Assembly (NCBI GenBank): GCA_016932575.1
Contig: JAFGCO010000039.1
Location: forward strand, 1 to 59,429
DNA from: a bacterium
GTDB taxonomy: Bacteria; Zhuqueibacterota; QNDG01; JAFGCO01
Reading direction: 5' to 3'
DNA: 59,429 bases
Shown here piece by piece: positions 8,518 to 16,596 of the stretch. The position numbers and the translations under genes are program-made. The notes beneath the pieces are model-generated. The model saw only the letters and a list, made by a program, of their open reading frames with translations. It was not told where the DNA came from and searched no databases. How positions within the stretch are numbered: the stretch's first letter is position 1; each line of letters opens with the position of its first letter.

Positions 8518-9676
8518 TAACACTGCCAGGACAGCGCGCATTCATAAAATTCCCTGGATGCAGCTTGAAAAAATCCAAAACACCATTCCCGTAGTATTGG
8601 GTTGCGGGATGAACGGGCATTATGTTATCCTTAATTTTGCAACACTGGGTGTAAAAAAAATAATCGTGATCGATCCTGACAGACTGGCTCCTACCGATCT
8701 GGGAAAAACCCTCTTTCCTGAGCATCATGCAAAAAGAAAAACACTGAAAGTCGATGCGATTAAAGCCATGGTTCGAGCTGTCAATCCATCGGTTGCTGTT
8801 TCCTCCTATCCGATGAGTTTTTCGGTTTTTCCCAAAAGCATTATTTTGGATTTGCTGAATAACGGATCGGCCATTTTTCCCATCATTACCGTGGATAACC
8901 GGAAAACAATGCTGCAGGCGAGTCTTTTCTTCCGCTTACTTAACCAGACAAGCTACATGGGCGCATTAACAGCGCCGCAGCTTAAATCTCAAGTTTATGT
9001 GTCCAGACCGGACAGTGGCTGCATTGCCTGCCTTTTTACAGAAGAGGATTATAACTTTTTATCTATTCAAGAAAGCTGTACCGGAGAAGCAGGCGCTCCG
9101 GCATTAAATTCTGTAGCTGCTCAATGCAGTTCAGGCATTATTCATGAAATATTTAAAAATTCCATGAGCCAACTGGATGCTCAGACAGAGGAATCATATA
9201 AGATCGTTTTTTCAAGTCTGCAAGGATTTGAATCTCTGAGCATTCCTGTATCCGGCCGATGCCGGTATCATTATTCATCGGCAAAAAAAGTCATCTCAGC
9301 AAAAAAAGAATGGACGCTGGATACACTTTTTAAACAGTGTTCACAAAGTCTAAATTCTGCAGAAAATGACATCCATTTAAGTTTTGCTTTGCAGGATAAG
9401 AAATATCATTTGTCGGCCCGTTGTTCGAAATGTGGCTCTGTTTTCCCTCTGGGGAGTATCGACCGACAGGGAAAACGATGTTCTCAATGCAATGAAAAGA
9501 ACAAAATACTGATACCTGATCGTTATCAGGAAAAAATAACAAAAAACGATCTGACCTTAACCTATCCCGAACAATTGAACCAAACATTGAACGATATTGG
9601 CCTGCTCAGCCGGGATGTCCTGTTTTGTTCGACATCCTCTAAAAAGAAATCAGTACTGATTCGTATTCAGAAATAA
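8465..9676 (+). CDS. E1-like (ThiF/UBA-fold) ubiquitin-activating enzyme, divergent
   Basis: A 403-residue protein. I prefer the ATG at 8465 because AGGAG lies nine bases upstream; an ATG at 8456 sits directly against it. The Rossmann nucleotide-binding motif GCGMNGH (46-52) is followed by IDPDR (about 69-73), and TVDNRK (about 142-147) takes the place of the usual DNxxxR segment. The family NLNRQ motif is replaced by TDLGKTLF, so the usual ATP-binding Arg is not evident. C186-x2-C189 and a C-terminal CxxC...CxxC pair suggest zinc binding; C205 in ESCTGE is a possible thioester cysteine. The expected role is to adenylate a small ubiquitin-like protein and pass it to the E2 encoded next. Confidence 0.85.
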   Translation: MNGVQKKFRNLISKKPIDNTARTARIHKIPWMQLEKIQNTIPVVLGCGMNGHYVILNFATLGVKKIIVIDPDRLAPTDLGKTLFPEHHAKRKTLKVDAIKAMVRAVNPSVAVSSYPMSFSVFPKSIILDLLNNGSAIFPIITVDNRKTMLQASLFFRLLNQTSYMGALTAPQLKSQVYVSRPDSGCIACLFTEEDYNFLSIQESCTGEAGAPALNSVAAQCSSGIIHEIFKNSMSQLDAQTEESYKIVFSSLQGFESLSIPVSGRCRYHYSSAKKVISAKKEWTLDTLFKQCSQSLNSAENDIHLSFALQDKKYHLSARCSKCGSVFPLGSIDRQGKRCSQCNEKNKILIPDRYQEKITKNDLTLTYPEQLNQTLNDIGLLSRDVLFCSTSSKKKSVLIRIQK

Positions 9677-9692
9677 ACCAAAGAGGAACTTT

Positions 9693-10316
9693 ATGCCCCT
9701 GAATAAAAAAGAAAGCAACCGACTAATCCAGGAAAAGGCGCTGCTGGAAAAATGGATTGTGAATCATGACCGCATTTCAATCCAGGAAACAGGTGGAAAT
9801 CCGCCGACTTTCTATCGGATTGTGTTTCAAAACATAAAAACCACAGTGGTTCAGAACAAGGAAGATCTGAAATTGACCGAACCGCCGGTAAAAATCATGC
9901 CGGTCACCATTGTCATGACGATGAATTTGGAAAACTATCCTTTATCAAAGCCGGAGATCATCATGAGCCCTGCATTTGATCAAAAAGGATCCATTCTTTA
10001 TCTGTATAATACACATGTACTTTTCTTCAGTGTTTGTTTATTTACCAGATGGCACATTCAGTTTACCCTGGTGGATGTGATCCGGAGAGCATGGAATCTT
10101 ATTACATACAATCATCATATCATGGGCCTCGACAGAAAGGACTGCCTTAATCCTTATGCGCTTGAATATTATAAGACCATGATGCTTAAACAAAAACTTT
10201 ATTTTCCATTGGATACAGCAATCGAATATGAGGACCTTTCGATGCTGCATCAACAAAAGAAAAATCCAGGTGCTTTATTTAAATTTTCAAACCTGAAGAA
10301 CGGGACAATCAAATGA
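9693..10316 (+). CDS. E2-like (UBC-fold) conjugating protein
   Basis: A 207-residue protein with GAGGAAC before the ATG. The core matches the E2 signature: MNLENYPLSKPEIIMSP (YP..PP-like strand segment, 77-93), His108, then Cys115 followed by Trp120 and a TLVDVIRRAWNLI helix. This reproduces the E2 order HPN...C...W...L..v...l. Cys115 is the predicted thioester cysteine that takes the modifier from E1. The region after residue 140 is specific to this protein. It follows the E1 gene by 16 bp and its stop overlaps the next start as ATGA, so the products are made together. The fold assignment comes from motif order only. Confidence 0.72.
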   Translation: MPLNKKESNRLIQEKALLEKWIVNHDRISIQETGGNPPTFYRIVFQNIKTTVVQNKEDLKLTEPPVKIMPVTIVMTMNLENYPLSKPEIIMSPAFDQKGSILYLYNTHVLFFSVCLFTRWHIQFTLVDVIRRAWNLITYNHHIMGLDRKDCLNPYALEYYKTMMLKQKLYFPLDTAIEYEDLSMLHQQKKNPGALFKFSNLKNGTIK

Positions 10317-10993
10317 AGCCACAGGTGGTTAAAAACCGGTCCAGAAAAACTCTATCCATGAACTTTTCATCTGCCAGGGAGACAGATCCCTGGCATTGTC
10401 TGATGCAAAATCTGGCCAACCCTGTTCGTCACGGAATAGACCTGCAGGGAAAATGTTATTTGTCCCTGGACCTGCCTTCGGAACAGGAAGAAAACACATT
10501 GGACTACTGGCTCAAAAATTTTCAAAAAGTACAGAAAGAATGGCTGTCCGGACGATGGGCCAAAGAACGAAAACTGTCCAGACAAATCAATAGAGAGACG
10601 TTCCCGATCTCACAGGAATTCAAGTGTGATGTCTATTCATACGGTCCTTTCTATACCTGTGTCTACAAATTGCCATTGTTTTTATTTCAAACAGATCAAA
10701 CCGAAACCGGGGAAAATAAAAAGACAGTCATCGCTCCTGCAGTTTACGGATGTTATGTCAATACCCGTATTCATTTCGGCAATCTTTTTTTCACACAGGC
10801 AATGGGATGGGGATTGTGTATCACTTTTTCAAGGCATTCCTGTTACAATGATCAGAATGCCATGCTTAAGCGGTTTCATGACCTGACCATTCATTTCAAA
10901 CAACAGGCATGGCCGAATATTATTTCTATGTACAATCCAAGGTTGGCCCATGAATTTCTTATCAGAAATGGGCTGAAACAAGCTGCATCTTAG
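10313..10993 (+). CDS. Unknown protein of the ubiquitin-like operon
   Basis: A 226-residue protein joined to the E2 gene through an ATGA overlap and followed 21 bp later by the small modifier-like gene. I do not recognise it. It is rich in aromatic residues and Cys, with a YGPFYTCVYKLPLF segment and a GNLFFTQAMGWGLCITF strand-rich stretch in the second half that suggest an alpha/beta or all-beta core. No signal peptide or membrane helix is visible, so it is probably cytoplasmic. Tight coupling to E2 suggests a co-factor of conjugation, such as an E2 partner or target adaptor; this is a guess from position. Confidence 0.6.
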   Translation: MKPQVVKNRSRKTLSMNFSSARETDPWHCLMQNLANPVRHGIDLQGKCYLSLDLPSEQEENTLDYWLKNFQKVQKEWLSGRWAKERKLSRQINRETFPISQEFKCDVYSYGPFYTCVYKLPLFLFQTDQTETGENKKTVIAPAVYGCYVNTRIHFGNLFFTQAMGWGLCITFSRHSCYNDQNAMLKRFHDLTIHFKQQAWPNIISMYNPRLAHEFLIRNGLKQAAS

Positions 10994-11014
10994 GCCGAAA
11001 GGAGGTGAAGTCTG

Positions 11015-11290
11015 ATGGGTGAAATCACCTTTAGACTCAGAGATGCCACTCAGTCTCATAAAGTTCAAACGGTAAAATTTCGAGAGGATGACAATCCGTT
11101 GGTGTCCGAGTTCAAAGCAAGTTTGAGTGAACAAATCGTTCGTGGTTCGGAAAGCAATGGATTGGAAGGTGAAACGATCCAACTGACCAACAAATCTCGA
11201 AACAAAGCCATTGTCGAAGGCTACTTGCGTGATCAAGTGTCTGAAGACGAAGAGGTGATCTACGGGACTGATGGTGTTGCGGGTCGGTGA
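11015..11290 (+). CDS. Candidate ubiquitin-like modifier 1
   Basis: A 91-residue protein whose start has the best ribosome binding site of the operon (AAAGGAGGTGA), as expected for a protein needed in excess. The order of secondary structure fits a beta-grasp: strand ITFRLRD, strand VQTVKFRE, helix PLVSEFKASLSEQI, then strands ETIQLTN and VEGYLRDQ. It ends GVAGR, so an Ala-Gly end with one extra Arg is present, not the classical Gly-Gly. It lies between the E2-side genes and the JAB gene, the usual place of prokaryotic ubiquitin-like genes. The call rests on size, layout and neighbours and needs a fold prediction. Confidence 0.6.
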   Translation: MGEITFRLRDATQSHKVQTVKFREDDNPLVSEFKASLSEQIVRGSESNGLEGETIQLTNKSRNKAIVEGYLRDQVSEDEEVIYGTDGVAGR

Positions 11291-11306
11291 CAGCTTGTTT
11301 TACAAC

Positions 11307-11346
11307 GCCGGGTGGCAATTCAATGAATGGGTCACCCGGCAATTTT
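11307..11346 (+). terminator. Hairpin after the modifier gene (attenuator or processing stem)
   Basis: GCCGGGTG at 11307-11314 pairs perfectly with CACCCGGC at 11333-11340; the loop can form an inner ATTC/GAAT stem. AATTTT follows. It lies 16 bp after the modifier-like gene and before the JAB gene. The T-run is short, so partial termination or protection of the upstream mRNA end is more likely than a full stop. It would make the modifier more abundant than downstream products. Confidence 0.55.
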
Positions 11347-11387
11347 AAAAATTAACACATAACGTCATCCTTATAACCGGGGGCATC

Positions 11388-12488
11388 ATGAACCAGTCAG
11401 ATCATGACTATTTTGTGGATTATATTGACCGACTGCAGGTGTACAGGCAAGAAGAAACCAATACCCATTTTCTTCAATTGCATTCATATAAAATGGATCT
11501 TGGTGAAATCGCGGACTTTTGCATCTTTGAAAAGCAGGTTAAAAATGAAATACCTGACTCGGTTCGGTATATACTGAAATCCGGCCCCTCTCCGGAGATT
11601 GCCACATCAGATTCTGAAAAACAATCATATGGGGATCTGTTAAACGAGATTCAGATACAGATAATGTTTAAAAATCGGGGAAAACACAATATGATTGACC
11701 TCAATTCGATCAATCTGAAAACGCATGCATATTACCTCTTGAATAAAATTCAAATTCATGCCGGCCAAAACAGAATCAATCCGGTGTCTCAGGAAATTCG
11801 GCTGGTCAATCTAAAAATGAATTCGGTCATTGACAAATCAGACAAAACCGGGATTTTCTCTTTCAATCCAAGCCGGCAAAAAACGTTCAGATTTGATGAG
11901 AAACCGATTCCAAAGGATAATTCTCTTATCTGCTGGCAGGGGGGAACAGTGCAGGGAATGATTCCAATAGTTATCTCCAAACGCATTCTGAACATTTTTA
12001 AGGAAGCCATTCAACAGCACCACCCAAAGGAAATCGGAGGACAACTGGCAGGTCATCTGATAAAATTTCGTCATCGAAAAGCACTCATAGTGACGGATTT
12101 ATATTTTTTTAATTCAATTGGCAATGAAACCTCATTGATGATTTCAGCTGAGGAATATATTCGCACTGCCCAGCTTATCGAAAATGAAAACAAAATCATC
12201 GCAGGATGGATACATTCACATGCACTGGGTCAAAACAGCCTGTATTGTTCTTCTGTTGATATTAGCAATCATTATCAAAAATATACAATGCCTTATGCGG
12301 TGATGATGATTGCAGATGGATCTCAACTTACAAAATCCATAGAATCCGTGGGATGCGCACAATGCCCCTACAGGGCACAATGCACTTTGCCTGAAACGCT
12401 AAAGAAAAATCTTATTCCGGGCTGGACCCTTTATACATGGACACCCAATGGTTTTTTAATGCCCGCTCATGCCCATGTCTTTGAGTAG
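11388..12488 (+). CDS. JAMM/JAB-type isopeptidase 1 (AMSH-like)
   Basis: A 366-residue protein. Residues 1-185 are an unassigned N-terminal region. Residues 190-320 form a JAB/MPN metalloprotease: Glu215 in HPKEIGG, then GWIHSHALGQ with His276 and His278, then SSVD with Ser288 and Asp291. The spacing after the second His is two residues longer than the usual HxH-x7-S-x2-D, but SSVDISNHYQKY is very close to eukaryotic AMSH. All metal and catalytic residues are present. A CAQCPYRAQC cluster at 323-332 may bind zinc. It should trim the modifier precursor or remove it from targets. It follows the modifier gene in the same operon. Confidence 0.88.
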   Translation: MNQSDHDYFVDYIDRLQVYRQEETNTHFLQLHSYKMDLGEIADFCIFEKQVKNEIPDSVRYILKSGPSPEIATSDSEKQSYGDLLNEIQIQIMFKNRGKHNMIDLNSINLKTHAYYLLNKIQIHAGQNRINPVSQEIRLVNLKMNSVIDKSDKTGIFSFNPSRQKTFRFDEKPIPKDNSLICWQGGTVQGMIPIVISKRILNIFKEAIQQHHPKEIGGQLAGHLIKFRHRKALIVTDLYFFNSIGNETSLMISAEEYIRTAQLIENENKIIAGWIHSHALGQNSLYCSSVDISNHYQKYTMPYAVMMIADGSQLTKSIESVGCAQCPYRAQCTLPETLKKNLIPGWTLYTWTPNGFLMPAHAHVFE

Positions 12489-12575
12489 GCTTGATAGCAA
12501 ACTGAGCATATAAGTGTCTTTTTAACCAAGGTCAATTTTTAAAAGGACAGATGTAAAAAGAAGTGGAGGTTTGTA

Positions 12576-14162
12576 ATGGCAGAAAGCTTGTATCAGCAAA
12601 AAGAACAGATACAAGAAATAAACTGGAAAGAAGTCGAAGCCATTCTTCAGGAAAATGATGCTTTACGTAAAGAACTGAAGATCCGTGATGAAAATAAACC
12701 CCTGCATATTGCAGTCGTGGCTGAAGATTATAATCAGACAAAGTATCGAAATACCCTGATACCGCCGGCTACAAAGAATACGGATAAAATGCTGCCCCAG
12801 ATCAAAGTGATCGATCCAAGTGGAGGAGAGGTGATTGTCCCGGTTCACAATAAAATCAATCCAACATATCTGAAAAAGGGGAATACGGTTTATGTTAACG
12901 GTGATTCCCTGGTCATTGGGGCAAATGGTTTTTATGAAGGTGGAGAGGTTCTGTCATTTGAAAGAATACTGGAGGATGGCCGTATTGTTTTAAAAAGTGA
13001 ATCAAGCAATACATCAATCCTTTGCTGGCCGAGTCAATCCCTTGATACGACTGCATTAAAAAAGGGAGACGGTATCCGGCATTTGGGCTCCGTTGCATTA
13101 GAAAACGTTGGTCAATCCCTGAATCTGGATGATTTGACAATGATCCCTGAATATAAGCCTTATTCTGACATTATCGGAGATCGATGGAAAGAAATTTTCA
13201 ATATTTATTCAAGAAAAATCCAGTTGCTTTATAACCGGATTAAAAATAACACTCAAACCGGCCGAAAATATTTGAGCATCGCTCTCTGGGGATTAAATGG
13301 CAACGGGAAGACATCCGGGGCCCAGTGTATGATCTGGGATGCAGCCCAAAGATTCGGTATTTCAGATAAGAAAAGTATTATTGTTGTTAAGGCAGGTGAA
13401 ATACTCTCGAAATGGGTTGGACAAACACAAAACAACATCGCCAATATTTTTAAAAAACTCAGAGAGATCTCTGCAGAACACGGCTTTGCTATTCTAATGA
13501 TTGACGAATTTGATGCGCTCTGTCACGGAGGGGGAGGAGATACGGAAAGCTCCTGGATTGAAACTTCCATTGTGCCCCAGTGGAAAGCAGAACTGCAGGG
13601 GATGATACCCCTTGAAAATGTATTGATTATTGTCACCCTGAATGATAAACGCAATGTTGAAGCTGCCATCTTGAGAAGATTTACGGATATGGAGGTGATC
13701 GCACAACCCGAATGCGTTCCGCCACTGATGCATCATATTTTCCGTAAAGAATGGGCTGATCAAAAGTTGAATACCGACCGAATCTCAAAACCACTGATGC
13801 ATTTTCTCAAGTCACAATCCTTGGGAAAACTGCATTTTGCAAATAAACATTTTCGGGAATTCTATCCTGCTGATATCATGTGCTATGCGGATATAGAAAA
13901 TATCTGTATTGAATCCATAGAGATAGCTGAATTTGAAGAAAGACAACCCACTGAAAAAGACATACTGGCGTGTGCTCAAAAACTTTATACCGAAAAGGCA
14001 AAACGAATCCGGGTTGGTGTTGAGAATGGAGTCAGGCGCTCCAATGCGCGTAATTATTTCAATTTGTCAGATGAAGAGTTCAATCATCTTGACAGTGTCA
14101 TCCTCTCTGAAAATCAGTCGCATTCCGGTCATTTGACCGCAGATGACATGGAGGATTTATAA
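12576..14162 (+). CDS. Proteasomal/Cdc48-type AAA unfoldase (ARC/Mpa/PAN-like)
   Basis: A 528-residue protein with GTGGAGG upstream of the ATG. An N-terminal coiled coil (about 10-40) is followed by one or two OB-like beta barrels (70-180) and a single AAA module: Walker A GLNGNGKT (239-246), pore loop WVGQTQ (280-285), Walker B ILMIDEFD (306-313), sensor-1 TLND and arginine fingers in ILRRF (365-369). Coiled coil, OB and AAA in this order is the plan of ARC/Mpa and PAN, the ring ATPases that feed tagged proteins to proteasomes. No proteasome subunit is encoded here. Given the conjugation genes beside it, it probably recognises modified proteins and unfolds them. It is followed within one base by a second unfoldase gene. 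Confidence 0.82.
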   Translation: MAESLYQQKEQIQEINWKEVEAILQENDALRKELKIRDENKPLHIAVVAEDYNQTKYRNTLIPPATKNTDKMLPQIKVIDPSGGEVIVPVHNKINPTYLKKGNTVYVNGDSLVIGANGFYEGGEVLSFERILEDGRIVLKSESSNTSILCWPSQSLDTTALKKGDGIRHLGSVALENVGQSLNLDDLTMIPEYKPYSDIIGDRWKEIFNIYSRKIQLLYNRIKNNTQTGRKYLSIALWGLNGNGKTSGAQCMIWDAAQRFGISDKKSIIVVKAGEILSKWVGQTQNNIANIFKKLREISAEHGFAILMIDEFDALCHGGGGDTESSWIETSIVPQWKAELQGMIPLENVLIIVTLNDKRNVEAAILRRFTDMEVIAQPECVPPLMHHIFRKEWADQKLNTDRISKPLMHFLKSQSLGKLHFANKHFREFYPADIMCYADIENICIESIEIAEFEERQPTEKDILACAQKLYTEKAKRIRVGVENGVRRSNARNYFNLSDEEFNHLDSVILSENQSHSGHLTADDMEDL

Positions 14163-14163
14163 A

Positions 14164-16077
14164 ATGGCCAACGGTCGGACAGTGAATCATGAAAACAGAA
14201 ATTCTCTTTTTTTGTTCCGGGAAATACGGGATACCGATCGCCGTCAAGGCTATCGGGACACCTGGGCCTTGGCCAGCCAATTCAACGGTAACATTCAGGT
14301 GATAGAGCAATTGGGCATTATTGACCTCACACAGGCAGTCTATGAAAACGGGATGGAACGATGTGTGGGTATGGGCCGTGAAGTGAGAAAAGTGTTTACC
14401 ATACTCTGCCAAAGATATTCAAACACACCGCTTATCCATGGGAAAAATGGTGTGGGCAAAAGCTCCATTCCAAAACATATGGCTCACAGGATTGTTAACG
14501 GCAGGGTTATCACGCCGTTTCATACATGCCGGATTCTCAGCCTGAATCTGGCTTTGTTAACAGCAGGTGCCGGTATGCGCGGCGAGGTGGCTCAGAGGTT
14601 AAAAGATTACTTTGATATGTTAGATAAAAATCCCCATGTCATTACAGTCATTGATGAATGCCAGTTATTGGCAGCCAGAGATTTTATGGAAAGCGAAATT
14701 ATTCATTTTTTAAAAGTCAATCTGAGCAATGGAAAATACCGGTTTATCCTGATTACTGATTCAGCAGGCGTGGGTCTGATTACTGAGGATCCTGCAATAA
14801 TGGGGCGGGTATCTCCTGTTGAAATCCCCGTGCCCGGCGAACGTTCGGTGATACGAATCGTTCAAGGGGCAGTCTTGCCGGAATTGGAGCGGCATTATAA
14901 AATAAAAATACCGAAAAATCTGATTGAAACTGCTTACAAACTGAGCGAAGAAGTTTTATCGTATGACAGGGAACAACCGGCAAGATGTATCAAATTCATG
15001 GATACTTCCATGGCCCATACAAGCTATATTAAAACTCTCAGGAGATTGTCCGATTCAAGTTCAACTTTACTGCGGGAAGAAAACCTCGAAACGACAGCAA
15101 AGGAATTTCTGCAATCGAGCCGCTCAACACTCTGTCAGAAAGAGCGTTTAAGAAGACTCGACATACTCGCAGACACATTAAAAAAACAGATTATTGGTCA
15201 GGATGACATTATTGACGCAATTGTCCAGGATTTACAACTGAAGTTTCATCAGAAACCATCCAGGATTGGTGCCTATTTTCTCTACGGGGATAGTGGTACT
15301 GGCAAAACTGAACTTGCCACACAAATCGGGATTCAACTGAGCGGGGAACGGTTCTGGGTAAGAATTGATTGTTCCCAGCTCATTGATCGATGGGCAGTCA
15401 CCACACTCCTTGGAAGCTATCCGGGATTAATATACAGTGACAGAAGCTCGATGTTCAGCAGAATTCGCTTCAGCCCTTATACAACATTTATTTTTGATGA
15501 ACTGGAAAAAGCCCATCCGGAAGTGATCATGCTGTTTTTACAGATACTTCAGCCACCGTACATTATCCGGGACAATCGAGGTGTAAAACTGGATTTTTCA
15601 AGATCACTCTTTTTTTTCACAAGCAACGTTGCACATACGGATCAGGACAAGCAGACTTTTGGATTTCAAAATTCAAATAACATAAGTTTCAAAAAGGATG
15701 GTCTTCAATTGACAGCCTATTTTCCAAATGAATTTCTTGGCCGGCTTCATAATAAAATTTATCGTTTTCATCCGATCGATAGAATGAAGGATCTTCTTCT
15801 GATATGTGACCTTGAAATTGCCAAACTGGCAAAACGATGGGATGTTGAATTGCTGATAACAGAAAAGGCAAAAAGATCCCTCATTGATTCATCTCTTTGC
15901 AAGCGATTTGGAGTCAGGGGGATACAATCCGAGTTGTCACGCGTCATTGAACCTCAGCTTTGCAGGATCTTAAAAAATCGTTTTGATCGTATGGAAGGCA
16001 GGAGAGGAGAACCAATAATCCAAAAAATAAAAATTATCAAGAGTGGAAATCAGGTCAAACTGATTTCCGGAAAATAA
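14164..16077 (+). CDS. ClpA/ClpB-like double AAA+ unfoldase without N-domain
   Basis: A 637-residue protein. The ATG at 14164 has GGAGG nine bases upstream inside the preceding gene; an ATG at 14143 would overlap it with no signal. Two AAA+ modules are seen. D1 has Walker A GKNGVGKS (93-100) and Walker B TVIDECQ (161-167). D2 has IGQDD, Walker A GDSGTGKT (375-382), FIFDELEKAHPE (442-453), TSNVAH and VRGIQSEL. There is no Clp N-domain and no ClpB middle coiled coil, so it is shorter than Clp proteins. FGF (499-501) lies where ClpA/ClpC carry the [IVL]GF/L loop that docks ClpP. It may hand tagged substrates to ClpP or disassemble complexes. Confidence 0.82.
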   Translation: MANGRTVNHENRNSLFLFREIRDTDRRQGYRDTWALASQFNGNIQVIEQLGIIDLTQAVYENGMERCVGMGREVRKVFTILCQRYSNTPLIHGKNGVGKSSIPKHMAHRIVNGRVITPFHTCRILSLNLALLTAGAGMRGEVAQRLKDYFDMLDKNPHVITVIDECQLLAARDFMESEIIHFLKVNLSNGKYRFILITDSAGVGLITEDPAIMGRVSPVEIPVPGERSVIRIVQGAVLPELERHYKIKIPKNLIETAYKLSEEVLSYDREQPARCIKFMDTSMAHTSYIKTLRRLSDSSSTLLREENLETTAKEFLQSSRSTLCQKERLRRLDILADTLKKQIIGQDDIIDAIVQDLQLKFHQKPSRIGAYFLYGDSGTGKTELATQIGIQLSGERFWVRIDCSQLIDRWAVTTLLGSYPGLIYSDRSSMFSRIRFSPYTTFIFDELEKAHPEVIMLFLQILQPPYIIRDNRGVKLDFSRSLFFFTSNVAHTDQDKQTFGFQNSNNISFKKDGLQLTAYFPNEFLGRLHNKIYRFHPIDRMKDLLLICDLEIAKLAKRWDVELLITEKAKRSLIDSSLCKRFGVRGIQSELSRVIEPQLCRILKNRFDRMEGRRGEPIIQKIKIIKSGNQVKLISGK

Positions 16078-16119
16078 CTGCTCAATGAATCTGTATTTTA
16101 CTAAGAAAGGAGTGATGAA

Positions 16120-16176
16120 ATGAATTCCATCATTCTCAGACATCATCTTAAAAAACAACAGGCATTACTGAAATAA
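16120..16176 (+). CDS. Possible 18-residue microprotein or leader peptide
   Basis: AAAGGAG at 16106-16112 sits seven bases before an ATG that opens an 18-codon frame ending with TAA (a basic, amphipathic peptide with HHLKKQQ in the middle). It lies in the 130-bp gap between the Clp-like gene and the next operon gene. The ribosome binding site is as good as that of any large gene here. It may be a leader peptide that controls the downstream genes, or chance. Confidence 0.35.
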   Translation: MNSIILRHHLKKQQALLK

Positions 16177-16206
16177 CAATAAAACCAGAATATCGGAGGT
16201 AATCCC

Positions 16207-16596
16207 ATGAAAAAGCAACAGGAAAAAGAAGCATCCAAAACTGTAAAAGTGTCTGTTCGGGCGGGTTTTGGAAGCAAACTAAGCACGCAATTGCCCCTAA
16301 ACAGTCTGCAAAATACTTCTGTGAGCGATTTGGCCAAAGTAGTCGTCAAGGAACATATCAAAAGTCCGGATATCTCAGCACAAAAGGCAGCCGAATCACT
16401 GAATGACATTTTGCAGGATCCTTTCTCTGATATCGATATGCGTATGCATACGCAGAATGAGGTTATCCCTGTCTCGAGCGATGTTGAACACGAAAAAATC
16501 CGGAATCTGATTAATGAGAAAAAACTTCATTCAGATGATATCATGGAATTTGAATTGGCAGCATCAAGAATGGCCAGAGGGGGCCATGATCAATGA
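16207..16596 (+). CDS. Candidate ubiquitin-like modifier 2 with ARGG-HDQ end
   Basis: A 129-residue protein with GGAGG before the ATG. It opens with a Lys/Gln-rich tail (1-11), then strand TVKVSVRAG, strand KLSTQLPL and helix SVSDLAKVVVKEH, the start of a beta-grasp pattern. It closes with EFELAASRMARGGHDQ: Gly125-Gly126 after an Arg, as in ubiquitin (LRLRGG), followed by a three-residue tail that an isopeptidase would have to remove. The middle part is longer and more helical than in ubiquitin. Its stop overlaps the next start (ATGA). A JAB and a full E1 gene follow, consistent with its being their substrate. It could instead be an unrelated small helical protein. Confidence 0.5.
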   Translation: MKKQQEKEASKTVKVSVRAGFGSKLSTQLPLNSLQNTSVSDLAKVVVKEHIKSPDISAQKAAESLNDILQDPFSDIDMRMHTQNEVIPVSSDVEHEKIRNLINEKKLHSDDIMEFELAASRMARGGHDQ

